Notes: a model not told the origin generated them from the sequence alone. Counted from the stretch's first letter, positions 16,701 through 25,629 are shown. The stretch: 64,000 bases of DNA from Neobacillus cucumis (GCF_016107705.1 NZ_JAEHGC010000012.1:103025-167024); one strand, 5' to 3'. Program-made: numbers and translations.

Positions 16701-17654
16701 ATGCAAAGGATCATGAGTTATGGAAAAGAAGCTGTTTGGGTTTATCGTACTTATGCAAAGCCACTTACAACGGTTCGGTCCATCCCTGAATCAGCCTTTA
16801 CGGGGCGCGAGAATATCCTTTTTGGAATGAATGTAAAGGTGGCAGTGGAGGGAGATGCGTTTCTTTCCTCCTTTACAGAAGGCGACAATACGGTACTTGT
16901 CGCAACCGATTCGATGAAAAATTTTATTCTCAAGCATGCTGGGGATTATCAGGGGGCAACTCAAGAAGGATTTTTGGAATTTGTCGGTCGCCGCTTTCTT
17001 GAAAAGTATCCGCAAATGACTTGCGTCAAGATGTCCGGCGAGCAAATTCCCTTTGAAGAGCTTCCCGTTCCAACCAAGGATCGTTTCGAGCCAAGTCCTT
17101 TGGTGTTTCGTTATTCTTTAAATGAGCAGGCTTGTGCATCGGTTGAAGTGAAACGAACGAAGGAGGGAATCACTACAACAGACCAAATAAGCAGTTTAAA
17201 GGGGCTTAAACTTATAAAGGTGAGGGGAAGTTCTTTTTACGGATACGTGAAGGATGAATATACGACACTGCCAGAATCCTATGACCGTCCGCTATTTATC
17301 TATTTAAATATTGATTGGCGTTATAACGATATGGAGGATGCCAAAGGAAATACACAGGAAGGATACGTGGCAGCCGAGCAGGTAAGAGATATTGCCAGTA
17401 CCATATTTCATGAAGAAAACTCTCCTTCCATCCAAAATCTTATTTATCGGATCGGTAAAAGGATCCTGCAGCGTTTCCCGCAATTAGTAGAGGTTCGCTT
17501 CGAGTCCAATAACAGGACATGGGAAACCGTTTTAGACGATATTCCAGCATCAGAAGAAGGAAAAGTATTCACTGAGCCTCGCCCGCCTTTTGGCTTTCAA
17601 CGTTTTTCGCTGACACGCGAGGACGTGGGAACTACTGGGGAGTCAGGCGAATGA
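16701..17654 (+). CDS. pucL: urate oxidase (factor-independent uricase)
   Basis: 317 residues, corresponding to the C-terminal domain of B. subtilis PucL; oxidises urate to 5-hydroxyisourate. NTVLVATDSMKNFI is the classical uricase motif with the active-site Thr-Asp; SIQNLIYRIGKRIL and the C-terminal EPRPPFGFQRFSLTRED are also typical. GGAG (about 16689) inside the end of the upstream gene provides the RBS. It overlaps the HIU hydrolase gene by 4 nt. Complete and apparently functional. Confidence 0.93.
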   Translation: MQRIMSYGKEAVWVYRTYAKPLTTVRSIPESAFTGRENILFGMNVKVAVEGDAFLSSFTEGDNTVLVATDSMKNFILKHAGDYQGATQEGFLEFVGRRFLEKYPQMTCVKMSGEQIPFEELPVPTKDRFEPSPLVFRYSLNEQACASVEVKRTKEGITTTDQISSLKGLKLIKVRGSSFYGYVKDEYTTLPESYDRPLFIYLNIDWRYNDMEDAKGNTQEGYVAAEQVRDIASTIFHEENSPSIQNLIYRIGKRILQRFPQLVEVRFESNNRTWETVLDDIPASEEGKVFTEPRPPFGFQRFSLTREDVGTTGESGE

Positions 17655-18010
17655 CAGGAAAGCTGACAACCCATGTTCTGGATTTGAGCAGAGGAAGGCC
17701 AGCCAGCGGGGTTTTAGTGGAATTATGGCTGGTGGGGGCGGGTCATCAGTTTGAGTTCTTACAGAATCGCTATACAAATGAAGATGGAAGAGTAAACCAG
17801 CCGCTCCTGGAGGAGGAGTCAATGAAAAAGGGAATCTATGAAATTCGATTTCACATTGGGGAGTATTTCAGGAAGAGCGGAACAGTAATGGGAGACCCAT
17901 CTTTCCTTGAGTGTGTTCCAGTTCGTTTTGGAATCTCCCAACCTGAGACTCATTACCATGTTCCCTTGTTAATCTCTCCTGGGGGCTATAGTACTTACCG
18001 AGGAAGTTAG
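17651..18010 (+). CDS. pucM: 5-hydroxyisourate hydrolase
   Basis: 119 residues of the transthyretin-like family: N-terminal LTTHVLDLSRGRPA with the catalytic His, an internal Arg-containing strand and the C-terminal YSTYRGS hallmark of HIU hydrolases. It converts 5-hydroxyisourate to OHCU, linking the uricase and decarboxylase encoded just upstream. ATGA overlap with the uricase stop indicates translational coupling. Confidence 0.93.
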   Translation: MTGKLTTHVLDLSRGRPASGVLVELWLVGAGHQFEFLQNRYTNEDGRVNQPLLEEESMKKGIYEIRFHIGEYFRKSGTVMGDPSFLECVPVRFGISQPETHYHVPLLISPGGYSTYRGS

Positions 18011-18011
18011 G

Positions 18012-19382
18012 GTGAAAAGGATGGCAACGGAGTTATGGATAAAAAATGGTTTGGTTTTTACAGATGCTGGATTTCAGGAAATAAGCATAAAAATCAAAGA
18101 TGGGCGAATTGACTCCCTAGTAAAAGATGAAGCTGAACCTTTGAAAGAAACAAACAAAAATGTCATTGATGCAAGCGGCTGTCTTGTTGTTCCCGGTTTT
18201 ATAGATGCCCATGTCCATTTTAATGATCCGGGACGAACCGATTGGGAAGGAATGGAGACAGGCAGCCGTGCAGCCGCTATGGGCGGAACAACCACCATTT
18301 TTGATATGCCGCTCAATTGTTCCCCTTCTATAACTAACTACCAAAATTTACTAGAAAAAAAGAGTTATTTAACCTCTCTATCACATGTTGATTATGCTCT
18401 TTGGGGGGGATTGACAGGCACAAATCTTGAAAGCCGGGAAGAATTGGCTCAAATGAGTGATGGAATTATTGGATGGAAAGCGTTTATGAGCGAAAGCGGA
18501 ATTAAGGATTTTAGTTTGGTTTCACCGGAGTGTTTAAAACAAGCGATGCAAGTGACAAAGGAACACAATAAAATTCTTGCCCTCCATGCGGAATGGGAAG
18601 AGGAGATTGTGAGATTGACTACTTTTTATAAGCAACGTCCTGGTGTAAATGAACGAAAAGCCTTCCTGATGAGCAGACCTATTTCAGCAGAAGAAAAGGC
18701 TGTCAATTATGCCTTAGAGCTTGCCGCAAAATATGGAACAGCCATTCATTTTGTCCATATTAGTTCCCCAAAAGTAGTCGCTCAGATCGAACTGGCTAAA
18801 AAAAGCGGGGTAAACGTAACGCTAGAAACCTGCCCGCATTATCTAATTTTTGATGAAGATGATTTCTTGCAGCAAGGAGCTATTCTTAAATGTGCGCCGC
18901 CGCTAAGGGGCCGGGAAGAGGTCGAAGGATTATGGGAATGCCTTTCGAAGGGCATGATTGATACAATTGGATCCGACCATTCCCCATGTCTTTATGCGAT
19001 GAAAACAACTGACACCATGTGGAATGCTTGGGGGGGAATTCAAGGAGTACAATTTACATGGCTTGCAATGCTCGATGCGGTTTTAAAGCGAAAAATAAAA
19101 CTAAAAGATATTCTGCCTTTAGGGACCTCACGTGTAGCGGAACGATTTGGAATTTCGAATCGAAAAGGGAGGATTCTTCCGGGATTGGATGCTGATTTAG
19201 TGTTGATCCGATTGGATGAAACGACCTTTGCGGATAAAAAATCTTTTGGTTTTCGGAATAAATTTTCCCCGTATGAGAATAAGGAATTTTTAGTCAAAAT
19301 TAAACAAACGATTTTACGGGGGAAGGTTATTTATGACGACCAAACAGGGATAACAAAAGAGAAAATTGGTCGGTGTCTCTAA
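18012..19382 (+). CDS. pucH: allantoinase
   Basis: 456-residue cyclic amidohydrolase. Metal ligands are visible in PGFIDAHVHFNDPGRTDWEG and in the later IHFVHISSP; GWKAFMSESG contains the lysine expected to be carboxylated; IGSDHSPC carries the catalytic Asp. It opens allantoin to allantoate. Start GTG 18012 is used; ATG at 18021, with AGGG 8 nt upstream, is an equally plausible alternative. Confidence 0.92.
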   Translation: MKRMATELWIKNGLVFTDAGFQEISIKIKDGRIDSLVKDEAEPLKETNKNVIDASGCLVVPGFIDAHVHFNDPGRTDWEGMETGSRAAAMGGTTTIFDMPLNCSPSITNYQNLLEKKSYLTSLSHVDYALWGGLTGTNLESREELAQMSDGIIGWKAFMSESGIKDFSLVSPECLKQAMQVTKEHNKILALHAEWEEEIVRLTTFYKQRPGVNERKAFLMSRPISAEEKAVNYALELAAKYGTAIHFVHISSPKVVAQIELAKKSGVNVTLETCPHYLIFDEDDFLQQGAILKCAPPLRGREEVEGLWECLSKGMIDTIGSDHSPCLYAMKTTDTMWNAWGGIQGVQFTWLAMLDAVLKRKIKLKDILPLGTSRVAERFGISNRKGRILPGLDADLVLIRLDETTFADKKSFGFRNKFSPYENKEFLVKIKQTILRGKVIYDDQTGITKEKIGRCL

Positions 19383-19398
19383 CAATGGAGGGAGTAAC

Positions 19399-20628
19399 AT
19401 GAGTCCATTTCCTAACAATCTGGCAGAAGCAATCGAGTGGCTAAGCTCGTATGGGACAGTTCCTGATGGTGGTGTTACACGTACTCTTTACTCCAAACCT
19501 TGGAAGGAAGCCCAGCAGGCCCTAAAGGAATGGATGAAGGAACTGGGGCTGCAAACGTCCTATGATTCAATAGGAAACTTGTTTGGGCGTTTAGCGTCTG
19601 AAGATTCTCATGCCCCGACCATCCTGGTGGGATCTCATATCGATACGGTTCTTTCAGGGGGAAAATATGATGGCGCATATGGAATTTTAGCGGGTATCCT
19701 TGCAATAAAGCATCTTAAAAAGCATCATGGCCACCCCAAGGTGAATCTTGAGGTCGTTTCATTGTGTGAAGAGGAAGGGAGCCGCTTTCCTCTTGCCTGC
19801 TGGGGCTCCGGCATGATGACAGGAATCTATTGCATTCAAGATATTAATGGTTTAAGAGATTCTGAGGGAATCTGTTTCGACCAGGCAATGAAAGAGGCTG
19901 GATCCGGGATGGTCGAGGAACCAGACGTAGTCCGTAGTGATATTTCTGCCTTTGTTGAATTACATATTGAACAAGGCCCCAGTCTCGAAAGACTTCAAAA
20001 ATCCATCGGTATTGTCCAGTCGATTGTTGGTCAAAAAAGGTTTCGAATTACCGTAAAGGGAGAGCCCAATCATGCTGGTACAACCTTAATGAAGTGGAGA
20101 AAAGATTCACTTCTGGGAGCCGTAACGATGATTCATGATTTACATGGCTTAACGAAAGAATACGACGAAGACCTTGTTACAACGGTTGGTCAGCTGTTTG
20201 TGGAACCAAATGTACCGAATGTGATACCAGGGCAAGTGGAATTTACGGTAGATGCAAGACACCCGGTGAATTCGGTATTGAGCATTTTTTGCGAACAGTT
20301 TAAGCAGCGGTTTCTTGAAATTGCTCAAGAATTGGGTTTGGAGATTGGGCTGGAAATGTGGCATACTGTTCAGCCGGTTCAAATGGATGTACAGTTGCAG
20401 CGCATGGTTCAAACCATTTGTATGGATAGTCATATTTCTTATCATGTGATGCATAGCGGAGCGGGGCACGATTCCCAGTTATTCGCGCGAATATGTCCGA
20501 CCGCGTTAGTGTTTGTTCCAAGTCAGGGAGGAATTAGTCATTCTCCGTCTGAATATACTTCAACCCATGATTTAGAAACCGGACTATCTGTTCTGATCCA
20601 ATTATTGCATCGGCTAGCTTACAAATAG
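19399..20628 (+). CDS. pucF: allantoate amidohydrolase
   Basis: 409-residue M20-family metallohydrolase that releases ammonia and CO2 from allantoate to give ureidoglycine/ureidoglycolate. Metal-binding motifs GSHIDTV, GKYDGAYGI and CEEEGSRFP are in place, and SGAGHDSQLFA and GISHSPSEYT complete the signature. ATG at 19399 has GGAGGGAG upstream. It closes the enzymatic part of the operon; what follows is a broken ORF. Confidence 0.92.
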   Translation: MSPFPNNLAEAIEWLSSYGTVPDGGVTRTLYSKPWKEAQQALKEWMKELGLQTSYDSIGNLFGRLASEDSHAPTILVGSHIDTVLSGGKYDGAYGILAGILAIKHLKKHHGHPKVNLEVVSLCEEEGSRFPLACWGSGMMTGIYCIQDINGLRDSEGICFDQAMKEAGSGMVEEPDVVRSDISAFVELHIEQGPSLERLQKSIGIVQSIVGQKRFRITVKGEPNHAGTTLMKWRKDSLLGAVTMIHDLHGLTKEYDEDLVTTVGQLFVEPNVPNVIPGQVEFTVDARHPVNSVLSIFCEQFKQRFLEIAQELGLEIGLEMWHTVQPVQMDVQLQRMVQTICMDSHISYHVMHSGAGHDSQLFARICPTALVFVPSQGGISHSPSEYTSTHDLETGLSVLIQLLHRLAYK

Positions 20629-20648
20629 CAAAGAGGAGGAGTTTTATC

Positions 20649-20738
20649 ATGCAAGATAAGTCATTTCTAGTTCAGTGGATTGAGGAGCAAGATCCCTTTG
20701 AAAATGTACTTCATAAGCTCAATGAAGGACAAAAGTAA
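20649..20738 (+). pseudogene. broken small ORF at the operon end
   Basis: AGGAGG precedes an ATG at 20649 that opens a 29-codon frame (MQDKSFLVQWIEEQDPFENV...). The last half of it is the first unit of a 52-bp tandem repeat. Because 52 is not a multiple of 3, each further copy shifts frame. It looks like the 5' end of a former fifth operon gene, interrupted by repeat expansion. I do not recognise the protein. Confidence 0.5.
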
Positions 20739-20890
20739 GGGATATCCCTTTGAAAATGTTCTTCATAAGCTCAATGAAGGACAAAAGTAAGGGATATCCC
20801 TTTGAAAATGTTCTTCATAAGCTCGATGAAGGACAAAACTTAGGGACCCCCTTTGAGAATGGTCTTCATACAGTAGTTCAAGGACCAAGT
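20691..20890 (+). repeat. 52-bp tandem repeat, about four copies
   Basis: Units begin at the CCCTTTGA blocks at 20694, 20746, 20798 and 20849. The first three are nearly identical (CTTCATAAGCTCAATGAAGG inside); the fourth is diverged (GAATGGTCTTCATACAGTAG). The period is 52, 52 and 51 nt. Confidence 0.9.
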
Positions 20891-20907
20891 GTCATAATTT
20901 ATCTTAC

Positions 20908-21003
20908 AGGCTTAAAGCCCGAACTTTTTTTCTTGCGAACAAGGGTAGTCAGGTCAATTTGCAGCTTTTCGGCACACCGTTCATGGGACGATAAGTGGAA
21001 AAA
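20908..21003 (-). pseudogene. copied 3' end of a sigma-54 activator gene
   Basis: About 95 nt closely match 3391-3485, the end of the sigma-54 activator gene, in the same orientation. The minus-strand translation gives CAEKLQIDLTTLVRKK, the Fis-type helix, then a frameshift because a T-run has seven instead of eight bases. Nothing of the AAA+ domain is present. It is a remnant of a paralogous regulator or a partial duplication. Confidence 0.8.
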
Positions 21004-21073
21004 TAATTCACTGTCGAAGCGACCACACGCATCAGATCATCTCCATTATGAAAAAGATAGATCCTTGTTGTGA

Positions 21074-22297
21074 TCAATTTTGCAATCGAATGAGGAGGCT
21101 CTTAAGGGATTGGCCGCCCCCCGGGGAGGCGATCAAATGTTCAGTTACGTTGAACTCCTCCACTGGTTGAATATCGGCAAACCGTTGCACAAACGTTGTT
21201 AAAGCAATGTTTGCTTCCATGCGAGCGAGCGGTGCACCTAAACAGAAATGCGGACCTGCTCCAAAAGTCAAATGTTTTTGATTGCCCTGACGATGGATAT
21301 TAAACTCTTGCGCATGGACAAATTGAGATTCATCTCGGTTCGCGGCACCAATCCACGCTAATATGGCCTGCCCTTTTTTCATCTCATGTCCAAAGATGCT
21401 TGTATCTTGGGCAACCTGTCGATCCATGCAAACAGGGAAACGGAAGCGTAACACTTCCTCAACGTGCTTGGGAACCAATGACAAATCAGCTCGAAGCTCC
21501 TGATAGATGCCAGGTTGGTCATACAACATGCAGTAAAACATAAGGGAAAGAAGTGTAGTGGTTGTTTCATTCCCTGCGCCCAACAGTCCTATACTAGACA
21601 TAACGACTTCTGCATCCGTTAATCGTTCACCATCAAGTTCTGCTTTGGTTAAGTCGGAAATGATGTCATTCAAAGGATGCTTTCGCTTCTCTTGAACGAT
21701 TGGGTACAAGTACTCGAAAAACTCCTTGCTAGCTTGTGCTTTTTGTTTTGTGATGTCATCAAAAGTTTCTTTATCATATGGGTAAAAGAGGATATCTGAC
21801 CAGGACTTAATCAGCTCCCGATCCTTGGAAGGGACACCGAGCAAATCGGCAATGACCGTAACCGGCAGGGGGATGGCCAGCTTCTCGACAATATCCACGT
21901 TCGTTTGACTTGCCATTTCCGTAATCAATTCATCAACAATGGCTTGAATCTTTGGTCTCCACTCTTCAAGGCTTCGAGGAGTAAAAGCATGGGCAATAAG
22001 GGCCCGTCGATTTCGGTGTTCCGGGGGATCACAATGATTGACGTTGCTTCGGTTATCCTCATTTCGAGGAACGGGAATAAAACTTCGTTCTTTTTTGTTG
22101 GAGAATAGCTGGTGATCAAAAAGCACACTCTTGACTTGATCATATAGAAAAACATTCCAGACATTTTGCTCGGCATCATAAAACACAGGGCTACTTTCTC
22201 TCATCTCTTTATACCAAGCAAAAGGTTCCCATTGCTCTTCCTTTGATTTGAGCTTCGATATTTCGTTCAAAAGGATAATTTGCTTCGTTGAATTCAT
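21074..22297 (-). CDS. cytochrome P450
   Basis: 407-residue soluble bacterial P450, closest in feel to the CYP106/CYP109 group of Bacillus. The oxygen-binding I-helix GAGNETTTT, the EEVLRFR (ExxR) motif and the heme loop FGAGPHFCLGAPLARME with the Cys ligand are all intact. It needs external redox partners; none is encoded nearby. ATG at 22297 (MNSTKQ) is chosen because GGAGAGGGAG lies upstream. Substrate unknown; relatives hydroxylate fatty acids, terpenoids and steroids. Confidence 0.92.
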   Translation of the reverse strand: MNSTKQIILLNEISKLKSKEEQWEPFAWYKEMRESSPVFYDAEQNVWNVFLYDQVKSVLFDHQLFSNKKERSFIPVPRNEDNRSNVNHCDPPEHRNRRALIAHAFTPRSLEEWRPKIQAIVDELITEMASQTNVDIVEKLAIPLPVTVIADLLGVPSKDRELIKSWSDILFYPYDKETFDDITKQKAQASKEFFEYLYPIVQEKRKHPLNDIISDLTKAELDGERLTDAEVVMSSIGLLGAGNETTTTLLSLMFYCMLYDQPGIYQELRADLSLVPKHVEEVLRFRFPVCMDRQVAQDTSIFGHEMKKGQAILAWIGAANRDESQFVHAQEFNIHRQGNQKHLTFGAGPHFCLGAPLARMEANIALTTFVQRFADIQPVEEFNVTEHLIASPGGGQSLKSLLIRLQN

Positions 22298-22570
22298 TAA
22301 ACTCCCTCTCCTTATGTTTAAATAGCACATCTCTCATTAACAGATATTGCCAACATGGTTAATTTAACATATCGGAGATGATGCAGTAAATCATTTTTAA
22401 GAAAATTTTGACAAATTTGACCGTGCTTTTTTATATGTGACCTATGATAAATGAAAAATGCATATTATGATGTACTTAAAACGAATATTTTATAAAGAAT
22501 CAGAATACTATTTTGGAAGAAATAAAACGTAAAAGTGGGAGCTATATGACCAAGAGAGGGTGAAAAATAC

Positions 22571-22963
22571 ATGGGATCCAATGGAAATTACTATCGTATT
22601 TTAGACGTCCCCTATGATGCAACTTTTAATGAAATTAAAGAAGCTTATCGAAAAAAAGTAAAAGAAGTACATCCAGACACGGAAAAAGGGAATGAAGAAC
22701 AGTTTAAAAGAGTGAAAGAAGCATATGAAACTCTCAAAAATGTTGGAAAAAGAAAGCGGTATGACGACCTCCTTTTCAAAAAAGCGCATAATGGCACAGA
22801 TAATCTAAAACAGGAAGCTTCCGCTCAAACAAATTCCTACATAAATATAATAAAAATACGGAGTAAAAAGCGTAAACATGTTAGTTTTTCACCTTTGATC
22901 ATAGATGTAGCTTTTATTTTAATTGGTGCTTTGGCAAATACTTATTTAAATAAAAAGAAATAA
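22571..22963 (+). CDS. J-domain protein with C-terminal membrane segment
   Basis: 130 residues: a complete J domain (about residues 6-66, with HPD in KVKEVHPDTEK and a KRKRYDDL end), a polar linker, then one hydrophobic helix (SPLIIDVAFILIGALANTYL) and a Lys-rich tail. It probably stimulates DnaK ATPase at the membrane rather than acting as a full DnaJ; the Gly/Phe and zinc-finger regions are absent. AGAGGGTGA precedes the ATG. No operon partners. Confidence 0.85.
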   Translation: MGSNGNYYRILDVPYDATFNEIKEAYRKKVKEVHPDTEKGNEEQFKRVKEAYETLKNVGKRKRYDDLLFKKAHNGTDNLKQEASAQTNSYINIIKIRSKKRKHVSFSPLIIDVAFILIGALANTYLNKKK

Positions 22964-23443
22964 TAAAACGAATCAATGAACAATGGTCCAAAAGCAGCTG
23001 GGCCCACATTACTAGGGTATGTATTCGAAATTACACTTTTTGTTATTTTCCTCTTATTCAACTCCCTTAGATTAATACAATTTTCTCCCGAATACTCGCT
23101 AACCAGTTCAAGTGATATGAATAAATGAAAGATCATTAAATATGCGTGCCTTGCGCTGAGGCATGCTATTTTATGTTTCATATTGTGTAGTTCAGTGAAA
23201 GGTTTCTCAAAGCAACGACTTTCCGTTTCAAATCAACAAACTTCCTAGATTAGCTATTAGGAAGCCGAAAACGGCTGCAACAACATAAAACCATCATAAG
23301 GATTCAGTACCCACTTTAATTAACAAAACTATATACTAAATCGTAAAGCCCAAACTCATTAAAAAAATAGGAACACTATAAAAGCAGGATGTCATGAATT
23401 CCTTATTGCTTCTTTTTACTAATAAAATAAATATAACAATGAC
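22964..23443. other. degraded intergenic region
   Basis: Contains a 48-nt block (23053-23100, minus strand) repeated at 55170-55212, and a terminator-like stem GCGTGCC (23144-23150) with GGCATGC (23160-23166) followed by TATTTTA. At about 23224-23440 on the minus strand lies a hydrophobic reading frame broken by TAG and TGA (segments PIFLMSLGFTI and WFYVVAAVFGFLIANLGSLL), probably a dead small membrane protein gene. Confidence 0.45.
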
Positions 23444-23444
23444 A

Positions 23445-23678
23445 CTAGTAATTCCTATAACTCAATATATCACTGCCAAACCATATACTACGTTCGCATA
23501 GCTCTCCTTTAAGGGGAGTTTCCACGCCTTCATCAAAAGTTTCCCCATCTAAATGATCCACCATCATATACCAGCCTAAAAACAATACGACGATAAAAGA
23601 GCCGAATAGCTTTAGTCCTGAACCGAATGCACTCGGTTCTTTCTTCCTTGCTTTCCTTTTTTGTTTCTTTTTACTCAA
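23445..23678 (-). CDS. small basic membrane protein
   Basis: 77 residues: a very basic N-terminus (MSKKKQKRKARKKE), one transmembrane helix (LKLFGSFIVVLFLGWYMMVD) and an acidic C-terminal tail. TTG start at 23678 with only a weak GGTG upstream. The amphiphilic layout is typical of real small Bacillus membrane proteins, but I do not recognise it. Function unknown. Confidence 0.5.
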   Translation of the reverse strand: MSKKKQKRKARKKEPSAFGSGLKLFGSFIVVLFLGWYMMVDHLDGETFDEGVETPLKGELCERSIWFGSDILSYRNY

Positions 23679-23826
23679 TCGTTACACCAACTTTATTCTG
23701 AAATTCAAATAACAAAAGATAACATAAAAAACTAGACCAAAATAAGGGATTACTCACTATTTTTCTATAAAAATGGTTTAAGTTTGGGCACTGTTTGCAA
23801 TATTTGGTGTGCATCCTAAATAATCT

Positions 23827-23865
23827 AATAAAAGAAGACAACTCGCCAGATGGGGGAGTTGCCTT
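23827..23865 (-). terminator. terminator after the candidate precursor peptide
   Basis: On the minus strand AAGGCAACTC and GAGTTGTCTT (plus-strand 23835-23844 and 23856-23865) form a 10-bp stem with one G-U pair, followed by CTTTTATT. It closes the radical SAM/peptide transcript. Confidence 0.8.
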
Positions 23866-23881
23866 CTGTTGTTATAAGTTC

Positions 23882-23968
23882 TTATTTTAAGTTGCCTGGT
23901 ACTGATTTCATAATTTTCCCAGTGTTATTATTGTTAACTGGAGATGTAGCTGGACGTAATATGCGCAT
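23882..23968 (-). CDS. candidate RiPP precursor peptide (28 aa)
   Basis: A 28-codon ORF beginning MRILRPATSPV, followed by four Asn and TGK, and ending PGNLK. It has an excellent RBS (AAAGGGGGTGA, 5 nt before the ATG), lies 66 nt downstream of the radical SAM/SPASM gene in the same orientation, and is followed directly by a strong terminator. This position and size fit a precursor peptide modified by the neighbouring maturase. It has no Cys, Trp, Tyr or Phe, so sactipeptide, ranthipeptide and aromatic-crosslink chemistries are unlikely; Asn, Thr or Lys would be the modified residues. No match to a known precursor class was recognised. Confidence 0.65.
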   Translation of the reverse strand: MRILRPATSPVNNNNTGKIMKSVPGNLK

Positions 23969-24034
23969 GTAATTCACCCCCTTTCATATTGGTTAAATAG
24001 GCATAAATTCCATTAGCAATATATCTTGTCTTTA

Positions 24035-25360
24035 TTACAAACTATTTTTCCATATTAAATTTAATGCTTTCTTAATGTTTCGTTTTTCATAAGGGCAAGG
24101 CCTCTCTCCAGTACGGATCCGATATAATGGACAATGATTGCCTTGGCATGCTGGACGGTAGAAGCAGGATTGGCAAACTTCATCCGTTTCCTCTCCTGAA
24201 GTTACCCAACTGGCGATTTTATCATAATCAAGTTCTAGACTACCATCTTCCTGTATTTTTCCGACTTTATTAAAGTCCTCGTCAAGAGAGAGGGTACACT
24301 TGTACAATTGTCCATCAGAGCCGACTACTAATGAGTGTGGTTTTGCTGCATAGCAGACCGATGCAGATGGCATTAATGACTCTATTACCATGGGGCTCAT
24401 ACTTAATCCTTGTGTAATTGCTTCATCAGTCAGCTCCCAAATCTTTTTGTTTGACATGGTGCGGCTACATACAGGCAGGTCATCATCGTTTTTTCCACCC
24501 CATCTTCCAACAGGCCGATACATGATTCCAAAACGACTATCATCTGCAAAATTTTCTTTTAAGAACTCAGTTAACTTGGATGCTTCCTGTAAATTACTTT
24601 CATCAAAATTTGTTCGAATGGTGATATCAAATGAATCTGGGACATCTTTAATTGCTATTAAATTATCGATGATTTTACCAAATGATTTCCCACCACCTAA
24701 TAAAGGTCTTCGATTATCGTGCACTTCCCCAATTCCATCAATCGTTATCATAAATTGATTAATATTCCAAGATAGCAATCTTTGAAAAACCTCTTTAGTT
24801 AATAAATAACCATTTGTAACAAGGTCACAAGAGTATTGTATATTGTTTTCCTTTGTAATCGATAAAAAGTAAATGGAAAGCTCCTCAATAACGTCTATTG
24901 AAACTAATGGTTCACCACCAAACCAACTAATATGTAGCCTCGATAAATTTGCCTTCTTTTCTTGTACGAATGCTTTAAGACCATTTATTATTTTGCGATT
25001 CATTTTTCCACGTTCAAAAGTTTCATAACAATATGTACAACGGAAATTGCAGGCTTCAGTTGGTAAAAGTATAAGGTGCATTATATCTGTTCGGTGTAAT
25101 GACTGATGAAGAAATTGTGCTCTTCTCTTTTCATCAACATAGCTAGAAACTAAAAAACCATTATTATATAAATCTTTTTGTATCTCGTTTTCTAAAATAT
25201 CTATATCATCTCTTTTTAAAGAAGATAAGACGGATTCTTTTTCTTCATCTGAAAAATAAGTAATGGCACCAGTATAACTATTAAAAAGTACAACTCCATT
25301 GTCATCAGTACGTGATATAGCATTAAATCTAGATGGAACATAACTATTTTTGTCTTTCAT
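24035..25360 (-). CDS. radical SAM/SPASM peptide maturase
   Basis: 441 residues. An N-terminal region of about 90 residues (SRFNAISRTDDNGVVLFNSY...) resembles peptide-binding front domains of RiPP maturases. The SAM cluster motif CNFRCTYC has Cys at 104, 108 and 111. The C-terminal SPASM region has a Cys series (VCYAAK, YKCTLSLDE, VCQSCFYRPACQGNHCP, CPYEK) able to bind auxiliary 4Fe-4S clusters. The ATG at 25360 is preferred; a TTG at 25399 would add 13 residues. A TATAAT-like -10 lies near 25405. The only neighbour in the transcript is the 28-residue peptide downstream. No transporter or peptidase is linked. Confidence 0.88.
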   Translation of the reverse strand: MKDKNSYVPSRFNAISRTDDNGVVLFNSYTGAITYFSDEEKESVLSSLKRDDIDILENEIQKDLYNNGFLVSSYVDEKRRAQFLHQSLHRTDIMHLILLPTEACNFRCTYCYETFERGKMNRKIINGLKAFVQEKKANLSRLHISWFGGEPLVSIDVIEELSIYFLSITKENNIQYSCDLVTNGYLLTKEVFQRLLSWNINQFMITIDGIGEVHDNRRPLLGGGKSFGKIIDNLIAIKDVPDSFDITIRTNFDESNLQEASKLTEFLKENFADDSRFGIMYRPVGRWGGKNDDDLPVCSRTMSNKKIWELTDEAITQGLSMSPMVIESLMPSASVCYAAKPHSLVVGSDGQLYKCTLSLDEDFNKVGKIQEDGSLELDYDKIASWVTSGEETDEVCQSCFYRPACQGNHCPLYRIRTGERPCPYEKRNIKKALNLIWKNSL

Positions 25361-25613
25361 ACTTCCACAAACCTTCTTTGAATATAGTTTGATAGCCAAA
25401 AACTATTATAAGAATGTAAATAAAAATATTAAATGAGATAAATCACACACTCAGTGGTTAGGCAGTATTCTCCGCTGATTACTCCTTGTTAACAGCAGTG
25501 GATTTCCAACGATAAGGGGCGTTGTTACAATAGGTATTTTTTAGCCTTTTTCTAAAAATAGTAACGAAAGGTTCACAAAATACAGAATAAATTAAGGTTG
25601 ATTCATAGTAATA

Positions 25614-25629
25614 TGTGAATAACTTCACA
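25614..25629. promoter_or_regulatory. Rex operator
   Basis: TGTGAATAACTTCACA is a perfect TGTGAA-N4-TTCACA inverted repeat, the Rex (NADH/NAD+ sensing) box core. It lies 32 nt before the start of the ywcJ-like gene, a position suited to repression. B. subtilis ywcJ is a known Rex target. Confidence 0.75.

Noticed and set aside
20691..20890. CRISPR array
   Set aside because: Units are contiguous 52-bp tandem copies with no variable spacers.
22942..23181. Minus-strand ORF of 79 codons
   Set aside because: It runs from a repeat-type terminator stem into the end of the J-domain gene; no RBS, and the only conserved-looking part is the 48-nt repeat block.
25614..25629. FNR box interpretation of the palindrome before ywcJ
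   Set aside because: Its centre lies about 40 nt before the ATG, leaving no room for a transcript start plus RBS at the usual -41.5 spacing; the Rex box consensus fits better and B. subtilis ywcJ is a Rex target.
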